64,000 nt of DNA, taken from the NCBI GenBank assembly GCA_030834905.1, contig JAUQWZ010000042.1:1-64000 (forward strand), written 5' to 3'. A program made the position numbers and the translations under genes. Under the pieces are notes generated by a model. It saw only the letters and a list, made by a program, of their open reading frames with translations. It did not search any database and was not told the origin of the DNA. Origin of the DNA: Aggregatilineales bacterium. GTDB taxonomy: Bacteria; Chloroflexota; Anaerolineae; Aggregatilineales; Phototrophicaceae. This document shows positions 18,803 through 29,189 of this stretch, one piece after another (positions within the stretch are counted from its first letter, which is position 1; the number at the start of each line of letters is the position of its first letter).

Positions 18803-21800
18803 TTACGCCGGAATCAGGCGCAGGCTGACGATTTCGTAAGGTCCGATGTTGAGCTGCACCTGATTGCCCTGCACCTCAAACGCCGCCGAATCTTCTTCCA
18901 GCAGGTTGGTGTGATATGCCGCCGCCAGTGGGAAGCCGACGTTGACCGTAATCCTGCCCCGGCTGCGCTCGTTTTCGTACAGGCGCACGATGATGCCGTT
19001 GCCATCTTCCGCCCGCTTGACGGTTTCGATCACCACGTAAGGCGCATCCACCGACACCAGCGAGCCACCTGCCTGCGCGTCAGGGCTGCTCCCTGAGAGA
19101 CGCCGCAGGATCAGCGGAATGTTGAGATCGTAGGCAGAGCGCACAACTTCCTCGCGCCAATCGCCCAGGTGCGGCAGCAGGCTGTAGGTCATCACATGCT
19201 CGCCCTGATCAGCTTTTTCGTCCGGGCTGGTCGCGCTCTTGACGAGACTGAGGCGGATGACGTTGTCGAGAATGTCGTAGCCGTATTTACAGTCGTTCAG
19301 CAGCGCGACACCGTAATTGCCTTCGCTCAGGTCTGCCCATTTGTGGGCGCAGGTTTCAAAACGCGCCCAGTCCCAGGGCGTATTGTGGTGCGTCGGGCGC
19401 TGGACGTTGCCCCACTGCACGTCAAAGGTGGCGGCGGGCGCGAGCACGTCCACCGGGAAGGCGGCTTTGAGCAGAATGTGCTGCTCGTGCCAGTCGATCC
19501 AGGTGTCGAAGTCGATGCGGCGGCTGTCCCGGTACAGGTAAATCGTCTGGCGAATGGCGCTGCTGCGGTAGCGGCGGCGGATTTCGACGGCGACCCGCAG
19601 CGGTCCCTGCTCGGTAATGGTCAGGCTTTCCAGACCTTCCACCTTCTCGGTGCGGTCTTCATAGAAGATGTCGATGTCCCAGGCGTCGAAGTTCATCGGG
19701 CGGTCTTCAAAGGCGAGCAGGGCATTAGCCGTCGCGCCTTCGGGCAGGACTTCCCGGTTTGCTTCCTTGTCGTAGATGCGGCTGATATCGCCAGCAGCGT
19801 TGATTTCGATCCACAGGCTGGCGTTCTCTAGCACAATCTGACCGCTGTCCTGCGAAGCCGACAGCATCCCCGTCGGCGCGCTGGCTGCGCCCTGCGCGGC
19901 ACTCAGTCCCACGACCGAATAGGGTTCGATGCTGGCGACTTCCACCAGCGTCCCGCCGCTGACCGCCTGCGTGGTCACGGCGCTGCCGCTGGCATCGACC
20001 AGCGCGGCGTTCAGCCCGCCTTCGAGCAAGCCCACCCGGCGACCACCGAACGAAGTGCTGTTGATGGCGACGACGGCGGTGCTGGCTGGCAGCACCTGCG
20101 CCAGCTTGGCGATGGCTTCCTCGCGTATCTTTTCACCCAGGGCGCGGATGACTGCATAGTCCTTGTCGCTATCCTGGTAGACGGCGTTGATGGACGATCC
20201 CGGCAGAATGTCGTGGAACTGGTTCAGGCAGATCAGTTCCCACGCCTGCGTGATGTCAAGCTGCGGATAGTCATAATCGGTGAGCAGGTCAGCCCACGCC
20301 GCGATAAATTCGGCGTCGTGCAGCAGGAACTCGCTCTTGCGGTTGTTGCGCTTGTTCTTGCCCTGGCTGGTATACGTGCCACGATGGTATTCGAGATAGA
20401 ACTCGCCGTTCCAGACCGGCAGCGTATCGGCGATCTCGTCTTCGATGCGCTCCATGAACTCACGGACGGTTCCATAGCGAACGCGCGGCGCGCCGGGGAA
20501 GCTGCCCATCTCCTCGATATTTTCCAGCATTTCGCGCGTCGGACCGCCGCCGCCGTCTCCGTAGCCATAGGCGGTGATCAGTTCGTTGTGGGTTTCCTTC
20601 TGGCGGAAATTATTCCAGGTGTCGAAAATCTCCACCGGTGACGCCATGCCGTTGTAGGTGGTCGAGTGGGGCAGGAAGCCGTCGCTGCCACCGTCTGAGC
20701 GCGTGGTGAGGAAGTGCGTCAGCACGCGCGTGCCATCCAGACCCTGCCACCAGAGGATCTGGTTGGGCATCTGGTTATATTGATTCCAACTCATCTTGTG
20801 GGTGATGAAATACTTCATCCCCGCCTGCTTGATCAACTGCGGCAGCGCCCAGCTATAGCCGAATGTATCCGGCAGCCAGAGGACAGGGGTGTCCACGTCG
20901 CCGAAGTGTTTGCGGAAATAGCCGCGCCCAAGCAGGAACTGACGCGCCAGCGACTCCGCGCCGATGGCGTTGCAGTCCGGCTCGACCCAGGTGCCGCCCA
21001 TCGGCTCCCAGCGCCCTTCCGCCACCCGCCGCTTGATCTGCTCGAAGATTTCGGGGTAGTGCCGTTCGGTGTACTGGTAAAGCTGCGGCTGGCTCTGCGA
21101 GAACTTGTAGCCGGGGAACTGCTCCATCAGCCGGAGTACATTGCTAAAAGTGCGCCCGGATTTACGGACGGTCTGCCCCAACGTCCACAGCCACGCTACG
21201 TCAATGTGCGCGTGCCCGACGCCGATCACGTCTACGTCCATCGGGTCGCCCGACGCGGCAATGCCCTGCTTGAGGGTTTCCAGCGCGGCGGGCACGCTGT
21301 CGTAAAAGGCGGGCGTGCCAAGCGGATCGCGCGTGTCCAGCACCCGGAAGGCGTTTTCGAGGGCGTTGAACAGCAGCCCTTTGGATGGGTGATTGTCGTC
21401 TAGCTGCTCGGTGACTTCCAGCGCAATGCGTGCCGCCGCGATGAACTCGCGGGTCGGCATGTCCAACTGGACGACGGCGCATTCGCGCATGTAGAGCTTG
21501 GTATCGGGGTCGCCGTTTCGCCAGCCGCCAAGTCCTGTCCAGCCGTGAAGCTCCAGCCGGTGGGTCGCGCCGTCGCGCCACTGACCGGCTAGCAGGATTT
21601 CGTGGTGGTGGCGATCTGCCGAGGCGAACGGCTGCCCGTCAATGTATGCCAGCGCTTCCGGGTGGCTAAAATCGCCCGCGTTGCCAATGGGCAGGAACAA
21701 CGCCACCGGCGCGCTGGCGTCCCAGCCCGGTGGAATGCTGAAACTGGTACGCAGGACAAAATCCGTCGTCCAGGTACCCCAATAGCTCTTGGGCTTGATC

Positions 21801-21973
21801 ACGTCCCAACTGCTGTCATCTACGTCCGCGCCGATAGGCGGGTTCTCCAGTGGGCTGGACAGGGTCTTGATGCGGAAGGCTGGCAGCGGCTGGCGCTGCC
21901 TATAGACGAGTGGATCGATGAGTTCAAGGCGCTGCGCAAACTTCTGTGGCGCCCAGCGGACTTTATGTAGCAA
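18803..21973 (-). CDS. Alpha-mannosidase, glycoside hydrolase family 38
   Basis: GVGHAHIDVAWLWTLGQTVRKSGRTFSNVLRLME and LWLPDTFGYSWALPQLIKQAGMKYFITHKMSWNQYN are GH38 catalytic/metal motifs. Confidence 0.95.
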   Translation of the reverse strand: MLHKVRWAPQKFAQRLELIDPLVYRQRQPLPAFRIKTLSSPLENPPIGADVDDSSWDVIKPKSYWGTWTTDFVLRTSFSIPPGWDASAPVALFLPIGNAGDFSHPEALAYIDGQPFASADRHHHEILLAGQWRDGATHRLELHGWTGLGGWRNGDPDTKLYMRECAVVQLDMPTREFIAAARIALEVTEQLDDNHPSKGLLFNALENAFRVLDTRDPLGTPAFYDSVPAALETLKQGIAASGDPMDVDVIGVGHAHIDVAWLWTLGQTVRKSGRTFSNVLRLMEQFPGYKFSQSQPQLYQYTERHYPEIFEQIKRRVAEGRWEPMGGTWVEPDCNAIGAESLARQFLLGRGYFRKHFGDVDTPVLWLPDTFGYSWALPQLIKQAGMKYFITHKMSWNQYNQMPNQILWWQGLDGTRVLTHFLTTRSDGGSDGFLPHSTTYNGMASPVEIFDTWNNFRQKETHNELITAYGYGDGGGGPTREMLENIEEMGSFPGAPRVRYGTVREFMERIEDEIADTLPVWNGEFYLEYHRGTYTSQGKNKRNNRKSEFLLHDAEFIAAWADLLTDYDYPQLDITQAWELICLNQFHDILPGSSINAVYQDSDKDYAVIRALGEKIREEAIAKLAQVLPASTAVVAINSTSFGGRRVGLLEGGLNAALVDASGSAVTTQAVSGGTLVEVASIEPYSVVGLSAAQGAASAPTGMLSASQDSGQIVLENASLWIEINAAGDISRIYDKEANREVLPEGATANALLAFEDRPMNFDAWDIDIFYEDRTEKVEGLESLTITEQGPLRVAVEIRRRYRSSAIRQTIYLYRDSRRIDFDTWIDWHEQHILLKAAFPVDVLAPAATFDVQWGNVQRPTHHNTPWDWARFETCAHKWADLSEGNYGVALLNDCKYGYDILDNVIRLSLVKSATSPDEKADQGEHVMTYSLLPHLGDWREEVVRSAYDLNIPLILRRLSGSSPDAQAGGSLVSVDAPYVVIETVKRAEDGNGIIVRLYENERSRGRITVNVGFPLAAAYHTNLLEEDSAAFEVQGNQVQLNIGPYEIVSLRLIPA

Positions 21974-22076
21974 GATAAAAGCTCCTTTCAGAAGCGAAGC
22001 AATAAGTCAGGTAAACGATACGGCTGAGCAAGTCAGGTATTTCTGCGTTATCGGAGCGGGTCCCTGTGGGCGGTGT

Positions 22077-23105
22077 CTAGCGCGTCGCCGCCTGATGCGT
22101 TTCCACAGGGGCAGCCACCTCCTTGTCCGAATACAGGTAGCAGGCTGCCTGGTGGTCAATGTCGTCGATCTTGTACAGCGGCGGCTGGGCTTCCAGACAG
22201 CGATCCATCCGGTGAATGCAGCGCGGATAGAAGCGGCAGCCGCTGTGGACTGAACTGCGCATTTCTTCTTCCGGCGGCAGGATGATCTCGCCTTCCCACT
22301 TCACATCCGGGTTCGGGACGGGCACTGAATCGACCAGAAGCTGGACATAGGGGTGATGCGGACGGTCAATGACGCTAATAGTGCTGCCTTTTTCGGCAAC
22401 CGCGCCCTGATAGAGGATAAAGATCTGGTCGCCGATCTGGTAGGCAGTACTGAGATCATGGGTGATGTAGAGGAACGAGATGCCCATCTCTTCCTTGAGG
22501 CGAATCATCACGTCGAGAATCGACGCGCGCAGCGAGGCATCCACCATCGATACCGGCTCGTCGGCGACAATCAGCTTCGGCTTGATCAGAAGCGCCCGCG
22601 CCATCATGATGCGCTGGCGCTGACCACCACTGAGCTGGTGGGGGTATTTTCGCAGCACATCTTCGCCACGCAAGCCGACGACGTTAAGCGAGTCCTCGAT
22701 CATTGCCCGGTTTTCGCGCTTGTTGGGCGTAAGCCTGAAGTTGTTGATGACGGCGTGGAAGACGTGTTCAACCCGGTAGAAGGGGTTGAAGACGCCGAAC
22801 GGGTCCTGGAAAACTGCCTGTACGTCGCGGCGGTAGTCCTTCAACTGTTTGGCGTCCGCCGTTGCCATGTCCTGCCCGTTGAAAATGATTTGACCTGACG
22901 AGAGCCGAACGAAACCGAGGACGACCTGCGCCAAGGTGGTTTTACCGCTGCCGCTTTCGCCCGCGATGGTAATGATCGAGGCGGGCGAATTCGGAATATT
23001 CAGCGTAAAGTTTTGCAGCGCGATCACTTCGCGCTGTCTTCCGCCCAACCCGCGCTGCGTATAGACCTTGGTTGCGTTACGGATTTCGAGCAACATCTGC
23101 GACAT
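22077..23105 (-). CDS. Oligopeptide/dipeptide-type ABC transporter ATP-binding protein (DppF/OppF-like)
   Basis: [33 protein letters not shown]-terminal oligo-HPY region. Confidence 0.95.
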   Translation of the reverse strand: MSQMLLEIRNATKVYTQRGLGGRQREVIALQNFTLNIPNSPASIITIAGESGSGKTTLAQVVLGFVRLSSGQIIFNGQDMATADAKQLKDYRRDVQAVFQDPFGVFNPFYRVEHVFHAVINNFRLTPNKRENRAMIEDSLNVVGLRGEDVLRKYPHQLSGGQRQRIMMARALLIKPKLIVADEPVSMVDASLRASILDVMIRLKEEMGISFLYITHDLSTAYQIGDQIFILYQGAVAEKGSTISVIDRPHHPYVQLLVDSVPVPNPDVKWEGEIILPPEEEMRSSVHSGCRFYPRCIHRMDRCLEAQPPLYKIDDIDHQAACYLYSDKEVAAPVETHQAATR

Positions 23106-24102
23106 TGATCAGGCTCCCATCTACTGACTCGGGGTACAGGTGACAGGCGACAAGCTGACCTTCGTTGGTTTCGCGCATCACCGGCGGTTGGACGCGGCAG
23201 ATATCCATCACGAACGGGCAGCGAAGCTGGAAAATGCAGCCCGGCGGTGGATTGCGGGGATCGTGGGTGATACCCTCGGTGATCTTCAGGGGCTTGCGTT
23301 CCTTCAGCGACGGCACCGACTCGATCAGAAGCTGCGAGTACGGGTGTTTGGGTTCGGCGAACATCTCCTTCACCGGCGCGATTTCAACGATCTTGCCAGC
23401 GTACATGACGGCTATACGGTCAACCATCTGCGCCATTAAGCCCATGTCGTGCCCGATCATAATCATCGAGACGCCAAGCGCATCCTTCACTTTGAGCATG
23501 GTTTGCGCCACCACTCGCTGAACCACCACATCAAGGGCGCTGGTCGATTCGTCGGCGATGATGACGGTTGGATTAAGCGCGATTGCCATGGCGATGCAAA
23601 CCCGCTGTTTCATGCCGCCGCTTAGTTCGTGCGGGTACAGGTCGTAGACGCGCCCCGGCAGACCGACCATCGTCAGCAGTTCGAGGATGCGCGGCTTGAT
23701 GCCTTTGTTCGCCTGCTTGCCCTCGTGGGCGATAATGGCGTCCTTGATTTGCGCGCTGACTTTCATCGTCGGGTTGAGCGAATTCATCGCGCCCTGTGGA
23801 ATGAGCGCCAGCTTGATCCAGCGCACCGCCCGCAGCGCCTGCTCCGACATGCCAAGCAGGTTGTGTCCTTCGAGCAGCACTTCGCCGTCTACCACGCGAC
23901 CGGGCGGCGTGACGAGCTGCAAAATGCCCATTGCCGCCGTTGATTTGCCGCAGCCCGATTCGCCGACCAAGCCCAGGGTTTCACCCTTGAACAGATCGAA
24001 GTTGACGCCGTCCACCGCGAGCACGTCGCCTTTGGGCGTTTCGTAGTAAACCTTCAAGCCGCGCACCTTTAGGACAGGAGGCTGGTTCCATGAAGTGGTC
24101 AA
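23077..24102 (-). CDS. Oligopeptide/dipeptide-type ABC transporter ATP-binding protein (DppD/OppD-like)
   Basis: GESGCGKSTAAMGIL, LSGGMKQRVCIAMAIALNP, ADESTSALDVVVQ, oligo-HPY Cys-rich C-terminus. Confidence 0.95.
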   Translation of the reverse strand: MTTSWNQPPVLKVRGLKVYYETPKGDVLAVDGVNFDLFKGETLGLVGESGCGKSTAAMGILQLVTPPGRVVDGEVLLEGHNLLGMSEQALRAVRWIKLALIPQGAMNSLNPTMKVSAQIKDAIIAHEGKQANKGIKPRILELLTMVGLPGRVYDLYPHELSGGMKQRVCIAMAIALNPTVIIADESTSALDVVVQRVVAQTMLKVKDALGVSMIMIGHDMGLMAQMVDRIAVMYAGKIVEIAPVKEMFAEPKHPYSQLLIESVPSLKERKPLKITEGITHDPRNPPPGCIFQLRCPFVMDICRVQPPVMRETNEGQLVACHLYPESVDGSLINVADVARNP

Positions 24103-24115
24103 AATTTGTTCCTCC

Positions 24116-25078
24116 TTACCTGGACGCCTGACGCAGGCGCGGGTTGGCGACCTCGTCTAAGCCGAGGTTGATGAGCAGCAGACCGATGAACATCAGCGCC
24201 AGCAGCAGGGTCGGCAGCGCCCACCACCACCACATATTGCGCAGCAGCGCTGCGCCGCTGATGGCGAAGTAGATCGTTCCGCCGAGGGTGGGGACACGCT
24301 GCGGACCCAGTCCCAGCGTTTCCAGCCCGACCGCGGCGAGGATGGCTCCGGTTGCGTTGCCGATGAAACTTGCCGCCAGATAAGGCAGCAGGTTCGGCAG
24401 AATTTCCTTAAACATAATGGAGAAGGTTGATGTGCCCGACAGCTTCGCCATCTGCACATAACCGCTTTCGCGCATAGTCAGCACCTGCGAGCGAATCAGG
24501 CGGGTCGGCGAGGGCCAGGCAAAAGCGGCGATCAGCAGCGCCATCGTCGAAAGCTCGATCACGGGCAGCAGCGCCTGAATTACGATCAGCACCATCAATG
24601 TCGGTATGGTGATGGTTACGTCCGAAATCAGGCGGATAAAGTCGTCCAGCCTTCCCCCAATGAAACCGGCGGAAAAGCCGAGAATCACGCCGACGGTCAT
24701 CCCGACAGTGGCGGCGACGACGCCGACCATGAAGGAATTTGGCGCGCCGACGATCATCAGTGCCAGCATGTCACGTCCGCTGTTTTCGGTGCCCAGCGGG
24801 TGTGCCCAGGTGCCTTCCTGCCCGCGTGAATTCACAAATCCTGGCGGCGGTAAATTCAGCGGCGAACTGGCGGTAAAAGCGAGGTCGGTGTCCCAGAACA
24901 ACCGCCCAAAAATGCCTATCAGGAGAATAGCGCCAACAATCGCAGCGCCTGTCAGTAGCTTTCTGTTAAGCCAGGGGGTATCCCAACGATTGAACCGTCC
25001 CATCCGCTTTGGGGTGATGGGAAGCGCGAGCGCCGAGTCTACCGCACGCTGATCCGGGCTGGTGTTTGTCGTCGCCAT
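24116..25078 (-). CDS. DppC/OppC-like permease
   Basis: HPLGTENSGRDMLALMIVGAPNSFMVGVVAATVGMTVGVILG. Confidence 0.93.
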   Translation of the reverse strand: MATTNTSPDQRAVDSALALPITPKRMGRFNRWDTPWLNRKLLTGAAIVGAILLIGIFGRLFWDTDLAFTASSPLNLPPPGFVNSRGQEGTWAHPLGTENSGRDMLALMIVGAPNSFMVGVVAATVGMTVGVILGFSAGFIGGRLDDFIRLISDVTITIPTLMVLIVIQALLPVIELSTMALLIAAFAWPSPTRLIRSQVLTMRESGYVQMAKLSGTSTFSIMFKEILPNLLPYLAASFIGNATGAILAAVGLETLGLGPQRVPTLGGTIYFAISGAALLRNMWWWWALPTLLLALMFIGLLLINLGLDEVANPRLRQASR

Positions 25079-25080
25079 GG

Positions 25081-26091
25081 CTAACTTCTTTCGTAAGAAA
25101 TACGCGGATCGATCAGGGGGTAGATCAGGTCGATAATCAGGACTGCCAGCGCCGTCATCAGGATCAGGATGAACGACGTGCCTTGAATGACCGGGAAATC
25201 CTGATTACGCAGGGCAGAGAAGATGACGTTGCCCATGCCCTGATAGGCGAAAATGTACTCTACCAGAACCTGACCGCTGACGAGCGTGCCAAGTGTAATC
25301 GCAAAGGCGGTGACCTGCGGCAGAATGGCGTTGCGTATCATATAGCGGTACAGCACATACAGCGGGTTAAGTCCTTTGGCGCGGGCTAAGTGCATGTAGT
25401 CTTCGCCTTCGACGGTGATCATCATGCCGCGCATACCCAGCGCCCAGTAGCCGAAGCTCACCAGGACAACCGACAGCGCTGGCAGCGTTCCGTGATGAAT
25501 GACGCTGGTGATGAATTCGATGCTCAGGCTGGGCGTCATACCGGCTTTATAAGCGCCGGTCAGCGGGAACCAGTCGAGGAAAAAGGCGAAGATGTAGAGC
25601 AGGAAGATTGCCGCGAGAATGGACGGAATTGACGTGAAGATCATGCCAACAGGAATCAGGTATTTAACTAATTTTGGCGTTCCTCGCCAGGCGAGAAGCG
25701 CCCCCAGAAAATTCCCCAGGAAGAATGTAATGGTGACGGCAACGAGCAATAAGCCCACCGTCCAGGGCAGCGCCCTCCCTACAATTTCGCCGACCGTCGT
25801 CGGGAAATAGGCGAGCGAGTACCCGAAGTCCATACGAACCAGATTGCCGAGGTAGCGAACATATTGTACGGGCAGCGAATCGTTCAGCCCGAAACGCTCG
25901 CGCCACCCCTCGATGATAATGTCGGAGTTTTCAACATACCCGGCTTGCCGGATCATTCGCCCGACCATCGCGGTGATCGGGTCACCGGGCGCAAGGCGTG
26001 GAATAATCCATATCAGTGTTGCCGCGAGCCAGATAGTGACCAGAAAGATAGAGAATCGCCGGAGGAAGTAGCCTAACGTTAAGCGCCCCAT
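25081..26091 (-). CDS. DppB/OppB-like permease
   Basis: YFLRRFSIFLVTIWLAATLIWIIPRLAPGDP; multi-TM DppB family. Confidence 0.93.
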   Translation of the reverse strand: MGRLTLGYFLRRFSIFLVTIWLAATLIWIIPRLAPGDPITAMVGRMIRQAGYVENSDIIIEGWRERFGLNDSLPVQYVRYLGNLVRMDFGYSLAYFPTTVGEIVGRALPWTVGLLLVAVTITFFLGNFLGALLAWRGTPKLVKYLIPVGMIFTSIPSILAAIFLLYIFAFFLDWFPLTGAYKAGMTPSLSIEFITSVIHHGTLPALSVVLVSFGYWALGMRGMMITVEGEDYMHLARAKGLNPLYVLYRYMIRNAILPQVTAFAITLGTLVSGQVLVEYIFAYQGMGNVIFSALRNQDFPVIQGTSFILILMTALAVLIIDLIYPLIDPRISYERS

Positions 26092-26126
26092 ACTGATGTC
26101 CCTTCACTTTGCAGCTTCCAGAGGAA

Positions 26127-26154
26127 ACTGGGGGGAGAAACTCCTCCCCCCAGT
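26127..26154 (-). promoter_or_regulatory. Intercistronic stem-loop between SBP and DppB-like genes
   Basis: Perfect 11-bp stem ACTGGGGGGAG / CTCCCCCCAGT with 6-nt loop. Confidence 0.8.
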
Positions 26155-26164
26155 CTCGCGCCGG

Positions 26165-27922
26165 CTAGCCGCCAGCCTTCTGCAAATTGAGGATGATCTG
26201 GTGCGTGCTGTTCCACCAGGTCGCGGGATGGTTGTAATTGTTCTCGGCAGTCGGCCAGCCAGTCCAGTAGGTGGTGTCAAACGGAACCAGCTTGGAAGCC
26301 TGTACGAGTGGGATCAATGGGGTTTCGTCAAACAGGTACTGGTATGCTTCGACCACCAGATCGGGGATGGAGGGATCGCCCAGCGGCAGAACGCCGATTT
26401 GCTCGACAATTGCGCTGTACGCCTGCGCGCCTTCGGTGTTCCAGCGCGGCTCGTTGGCGGATGCGCGCGAGCCGATGGGCGTGTAGAAGAAGGTGCTCAT
26501 CTGGTTCATCGAATTCCACGGCTCGTTGACTGTGCCGCAGGTGTCCCAGTTGTAGGCGATGCCAAAGTTACCATTGGCACGATTGTCGTTGGCGGTGACT
26601 TCGATGAGGGGGCGAGCGGTCGCATCAACACCAGCGGCGCGAAGCTGCTCGACGATGACGTTGACCGTCCGGACGTACTCAATGCTGCCCTGGTTGACTT
26701 CGAGGTCAGCCGCCAGCACTGTGCCGTCCAGCTCATAGAAGCCATTGCTGTTCATCGTGTAGCCAGCGCCTTCCAGCAGCGCCTGGGCTGCCGGAACGTC
26801 GGCGGTCGGGCTGGTGCCCATGCCGGCGGCGACAACTGCGTCGATGTAGGGCGCCATACCACCGTACTCAACAAACATGGTGCGGGACGCGGTGGTCGTG
26901 CCTTCGTAGGCGACTTCGATGATCTGGTTGCGGTCGATCATCAGGCTGATCGCCTTGCGCACGTCGGGGCTATCCCACGGCGGCAGTTCAGTATTGAACG
27001 AAATCTCGCGCGGGCACGGATCAGCCCAGGCATACGGAGGCTCCGAGTGCCAGGCGATGACGTTGGGATTGCGTGCCTGAATGGCTTCGAACGCGCCCAG
27101 GGTGATGTTCATTGAGCTGTCGAGCTGGCTGTCAGCCATCAGCAGCGAGCGATTTTCTTCCGAGCCGGTGATCGCGAAGATCAGGCGAAGCGGTACGGGC
27201 AGATCGTGGAAGCCGGTCTGCGCGCCCCACCAGTTGTCATTACGATCCCAAACGAACTGGGTCGGAGTGGCGCTGGTCAGCGTGTACGGACCAGTTCCGA
27301 GGGGCCAACCCTGCTCAGGATCGTAGTTGGTGAATGTGAACGGGTCTTGTCCTGCCCACACGTGCTCTGGGAAGATGACGACGCTGCCCCAGATACGCAC
27401 CGAGAAGTAGTCCAACTGGAAGCGAGGATTCGGCGCGGTCAGGTTGAACGTCACGGTCATGTCATCGACCTTCTCAACGCTTCCAACCCACTGCTGCATA
27501 TTGGCAGCATCGCCCAGGGTCGAGGTTTCGTCGTCCAGCAGCATCTGAATGGTGAAGACCACGTCATCTGCGTTGAACGCTTCGCCGTCTGACCAGGTCA
27601 CGCCTTCGCGCAGATTCAGCGTCCACACGTCGAGCGTGTCATTGGGGATGAAGCTCTCGGCAAGCCAGGGCATAATTTCGCCGGTTTCGTAGTTCAGGAT
27701 GAACAGCGGTTCCCACAGTGCCTGATGAGCGCCCTGGTTTTTGTTGGTGCCCGGAACCAATGGATTGAAGTTGGTGGGGTTCGGCAGGGGGTCGGTGTTG
27801 TCGATGTCGAAAATCACCGTGTCTTCGCGGGCAACATCCTGCGCCGCGACAGAGACTGCCATCAGAGCGAAAACAAGGATCAGCATCATCGCAAAGCTGA
27901 GCCGTCTAAAACGGAGTGTCAT
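26165..27922 (-). CDS. Extracellular solute-binding protein family 5
   Basis: Signal peptide; SBP_bac_5 pattern (HQALWEPLFILNYETGEIMPWLAESF...LREGVTWSDGEAFNADDVVFTIQML). Confidence 0.93.
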   Translation of the reverse strand: MTLRFRRLSFAMMLILVFALMAVSVAAQDVAREDTVIFDIDNTDPLPNPTNFNPLVPGTNKNQGAHQALWEPLFILNYETGEIMPWLAESFIPNDTLDVWTLNLREGVTWSDGEAFNADDVVFTIQMLLDDETSTLGDAANMQQWVGSVEKVDDMTVTFNLTAPNPRFQLDYFSVRIWGSVVIFPEHVWAGQDPFTFTNYDPEQGWPLGTGPYTLTSATPTQFVWDRNDNWWGAQTGFHDLPVPLRLIFAITGSEENRSLLMADSQLDSSMNITLGAFEAIQARNPNVIAWHSEPPYAWADPCPREISFNTELPPWDSPDVRKAISLMIDRNQIIEVAYEGTTTASRTMFVEYGGMAPYIDAVVAAGMGTSPTADVPAAQALLEGAGYTMNSNGFYELDGTVLAADLEVNQGSIEYVRTVNVIVEQLRAAGVDATARPLIEVTANDNRANGNFGIAYNWDTCGTVNEPWNSMNQMSTFFYTPIGSRASANEPRWNTEGAQAYSAIVEQIGVLPLGDPSIPDLVVEAYQYLFDETPLIPLVQASKLVPFDTTYWTGWPTAENNYNHPATWWNSTHQIILNLQKAGG

Positions 27923-27997
27923 AGCCTTTTCTCCTAAATACTAGTTCAAGTAACGCTTCCTAAACCAGCCGCTTCATCCGATACGCATCGCCTCCTT

Positions 27998-29164
27998 TCA
28001 AGTTTGGATTCCCAGAGGGATTGAGGTTGAACTCCGAATACGGAGTTTCGTGGGGACGATCTCACAGCGGGTGGGACCTGTAAATCCCTCCAGCCGTTCG
28101 ATCAGGAGTCTCGCAGCGCGTTTACCGATGGTGAATGGATCCTGGGCAACGGTGGTCAGCGGCACCTGGAGATAAGCTGCCAGATCAATATCGTCGAACC
28201 CGCCGACGCTGACCACTTCCGGTACTGCCAGATTGAGCGACCGCATGACCTGAAGCGCCAGAACCGCCAGATAGTCATTCACCGCGAAGATCGCCGTAGG
28301 GCGTACCGAAGCCCCAAGCATATAGCTGCGGATTTGATGGAGTTCGGGACTGTTGACATGGAACGATGATCGCAGCATGTCGCTGGCGCTGCCAATTTCC
28401 TTACCCGACTGCCCGATAAGCCACGGCGCTTCGATGGGCAGGTTGGCTTCGTGCAGAACGTCCACATACGCCCGGTGACGTTCCATGACCGGCAGCAGTT
28501 CCATTTCGTGGTGCGTCATAAAGACAACGTGCTGATGCCCAAGTTCGACCAGATGGCGCATCAGCGCCTGCGCGCCGCCGTAGTTATCGCTGGTGACGAA
28601 ATCGCATTCTAGCCCGTATATCTGCCGATCCATCAGCACGATAGGGACGCTGACTGCCTGATACAGCACCGAGTTTTCCTGCTGCATTCGCGAAGCATTG
28701 GCGTTGGGCCACATCATCAGCCCGGCAATGTTGTCTTCCTTAAAGCGCTTCAGGATTTCGACTTCGTCGTGGCGGTTCTGTACCGTGTTGAAGATGATGC
28801 GATGCCCGCTGGTCTTGACCTCGTCTTCCGCGCCGTTGAGCAGCAGCAGGTGGGTGTCTGAGTCAAAGCCCCAGGTCACAAAGGCGATCAACCGGCTGTG
28901 ATTCTCCGGTCGCGTCCGGTGGGTGACAAACGAGCCTTTTCCCGGAATTCGCTCAACCAGCCCTTCCAGTTCGGCTTGCTGAAGGGCAAGGCGGATGGTC
29001 GTTCGGCTGACGTTCAGGTGTTCGGCAAACTGGCTTTCTGAGGGGATGCGCGAACCATTCGCCCAGCGTCCAGAGAGGATTAGCTGGCGCAGTTGGTTGT
29101 GCAGCTGCACATGCAGCGAAATGAAGCTGTTGTGAGAAACAATAATATCAGTAACCAGGTTCAT
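27998..29164 (-). CDS. GntR-type wHTH / LacI-type ligand-binding hybrid regulator (AraR-like architecture)
   Basis: N-terminal GntR wHTH (QLRQLILSGRWANGSRIPSESQFAEHLNVSRTTIRLALQQAELEGLVERIPGKGSFV) fused to a LacI-type sensor domain. Confidence 0.92.
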   Translation of the reverse strand: MNLVTDIIVSHNSFISLHVQLHNQLRQLILSGRWANGSRIPSESQFAEHLNVSRTTIRLALQQAELEGLVERIPGKGSFVTHRTRPENHSRLIAFVTWGFDSDTHLLLLNGAEDEVKTSGHRIIFNTVQNRHDEVEILKRFKEDNIAGLMMWPNANASRMQQENSVLYQAVSVPIVLMDRQIYGLECDFVTSDNYGGAQALMRHLVELGHQHVVFMTHHEMELLPVMERHRAYVDVLHEANLPIEAPWLIGQSGKEIGSASDMLRSSFHVNSPELHQIRSYMLGASVRPTAIFAVNDYLAVLALQVMRSLNLAVPEVVSVGGFDDIDLAAYLQVPLTTVAQDPFTIGKRAARLLIERLEGFTGPTRCEIVPTKLRIRSSTSIPLGIQT

Positions 29165-29189
29165 AAAAGTTCTTACTACTTAAAAAGGC

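Noticed and set aside
26096-27115. 339-aa + strand ORF opposite the family-5 SBP
   Set aside because: Antisense to a clear SBP gene; no domain recognised.
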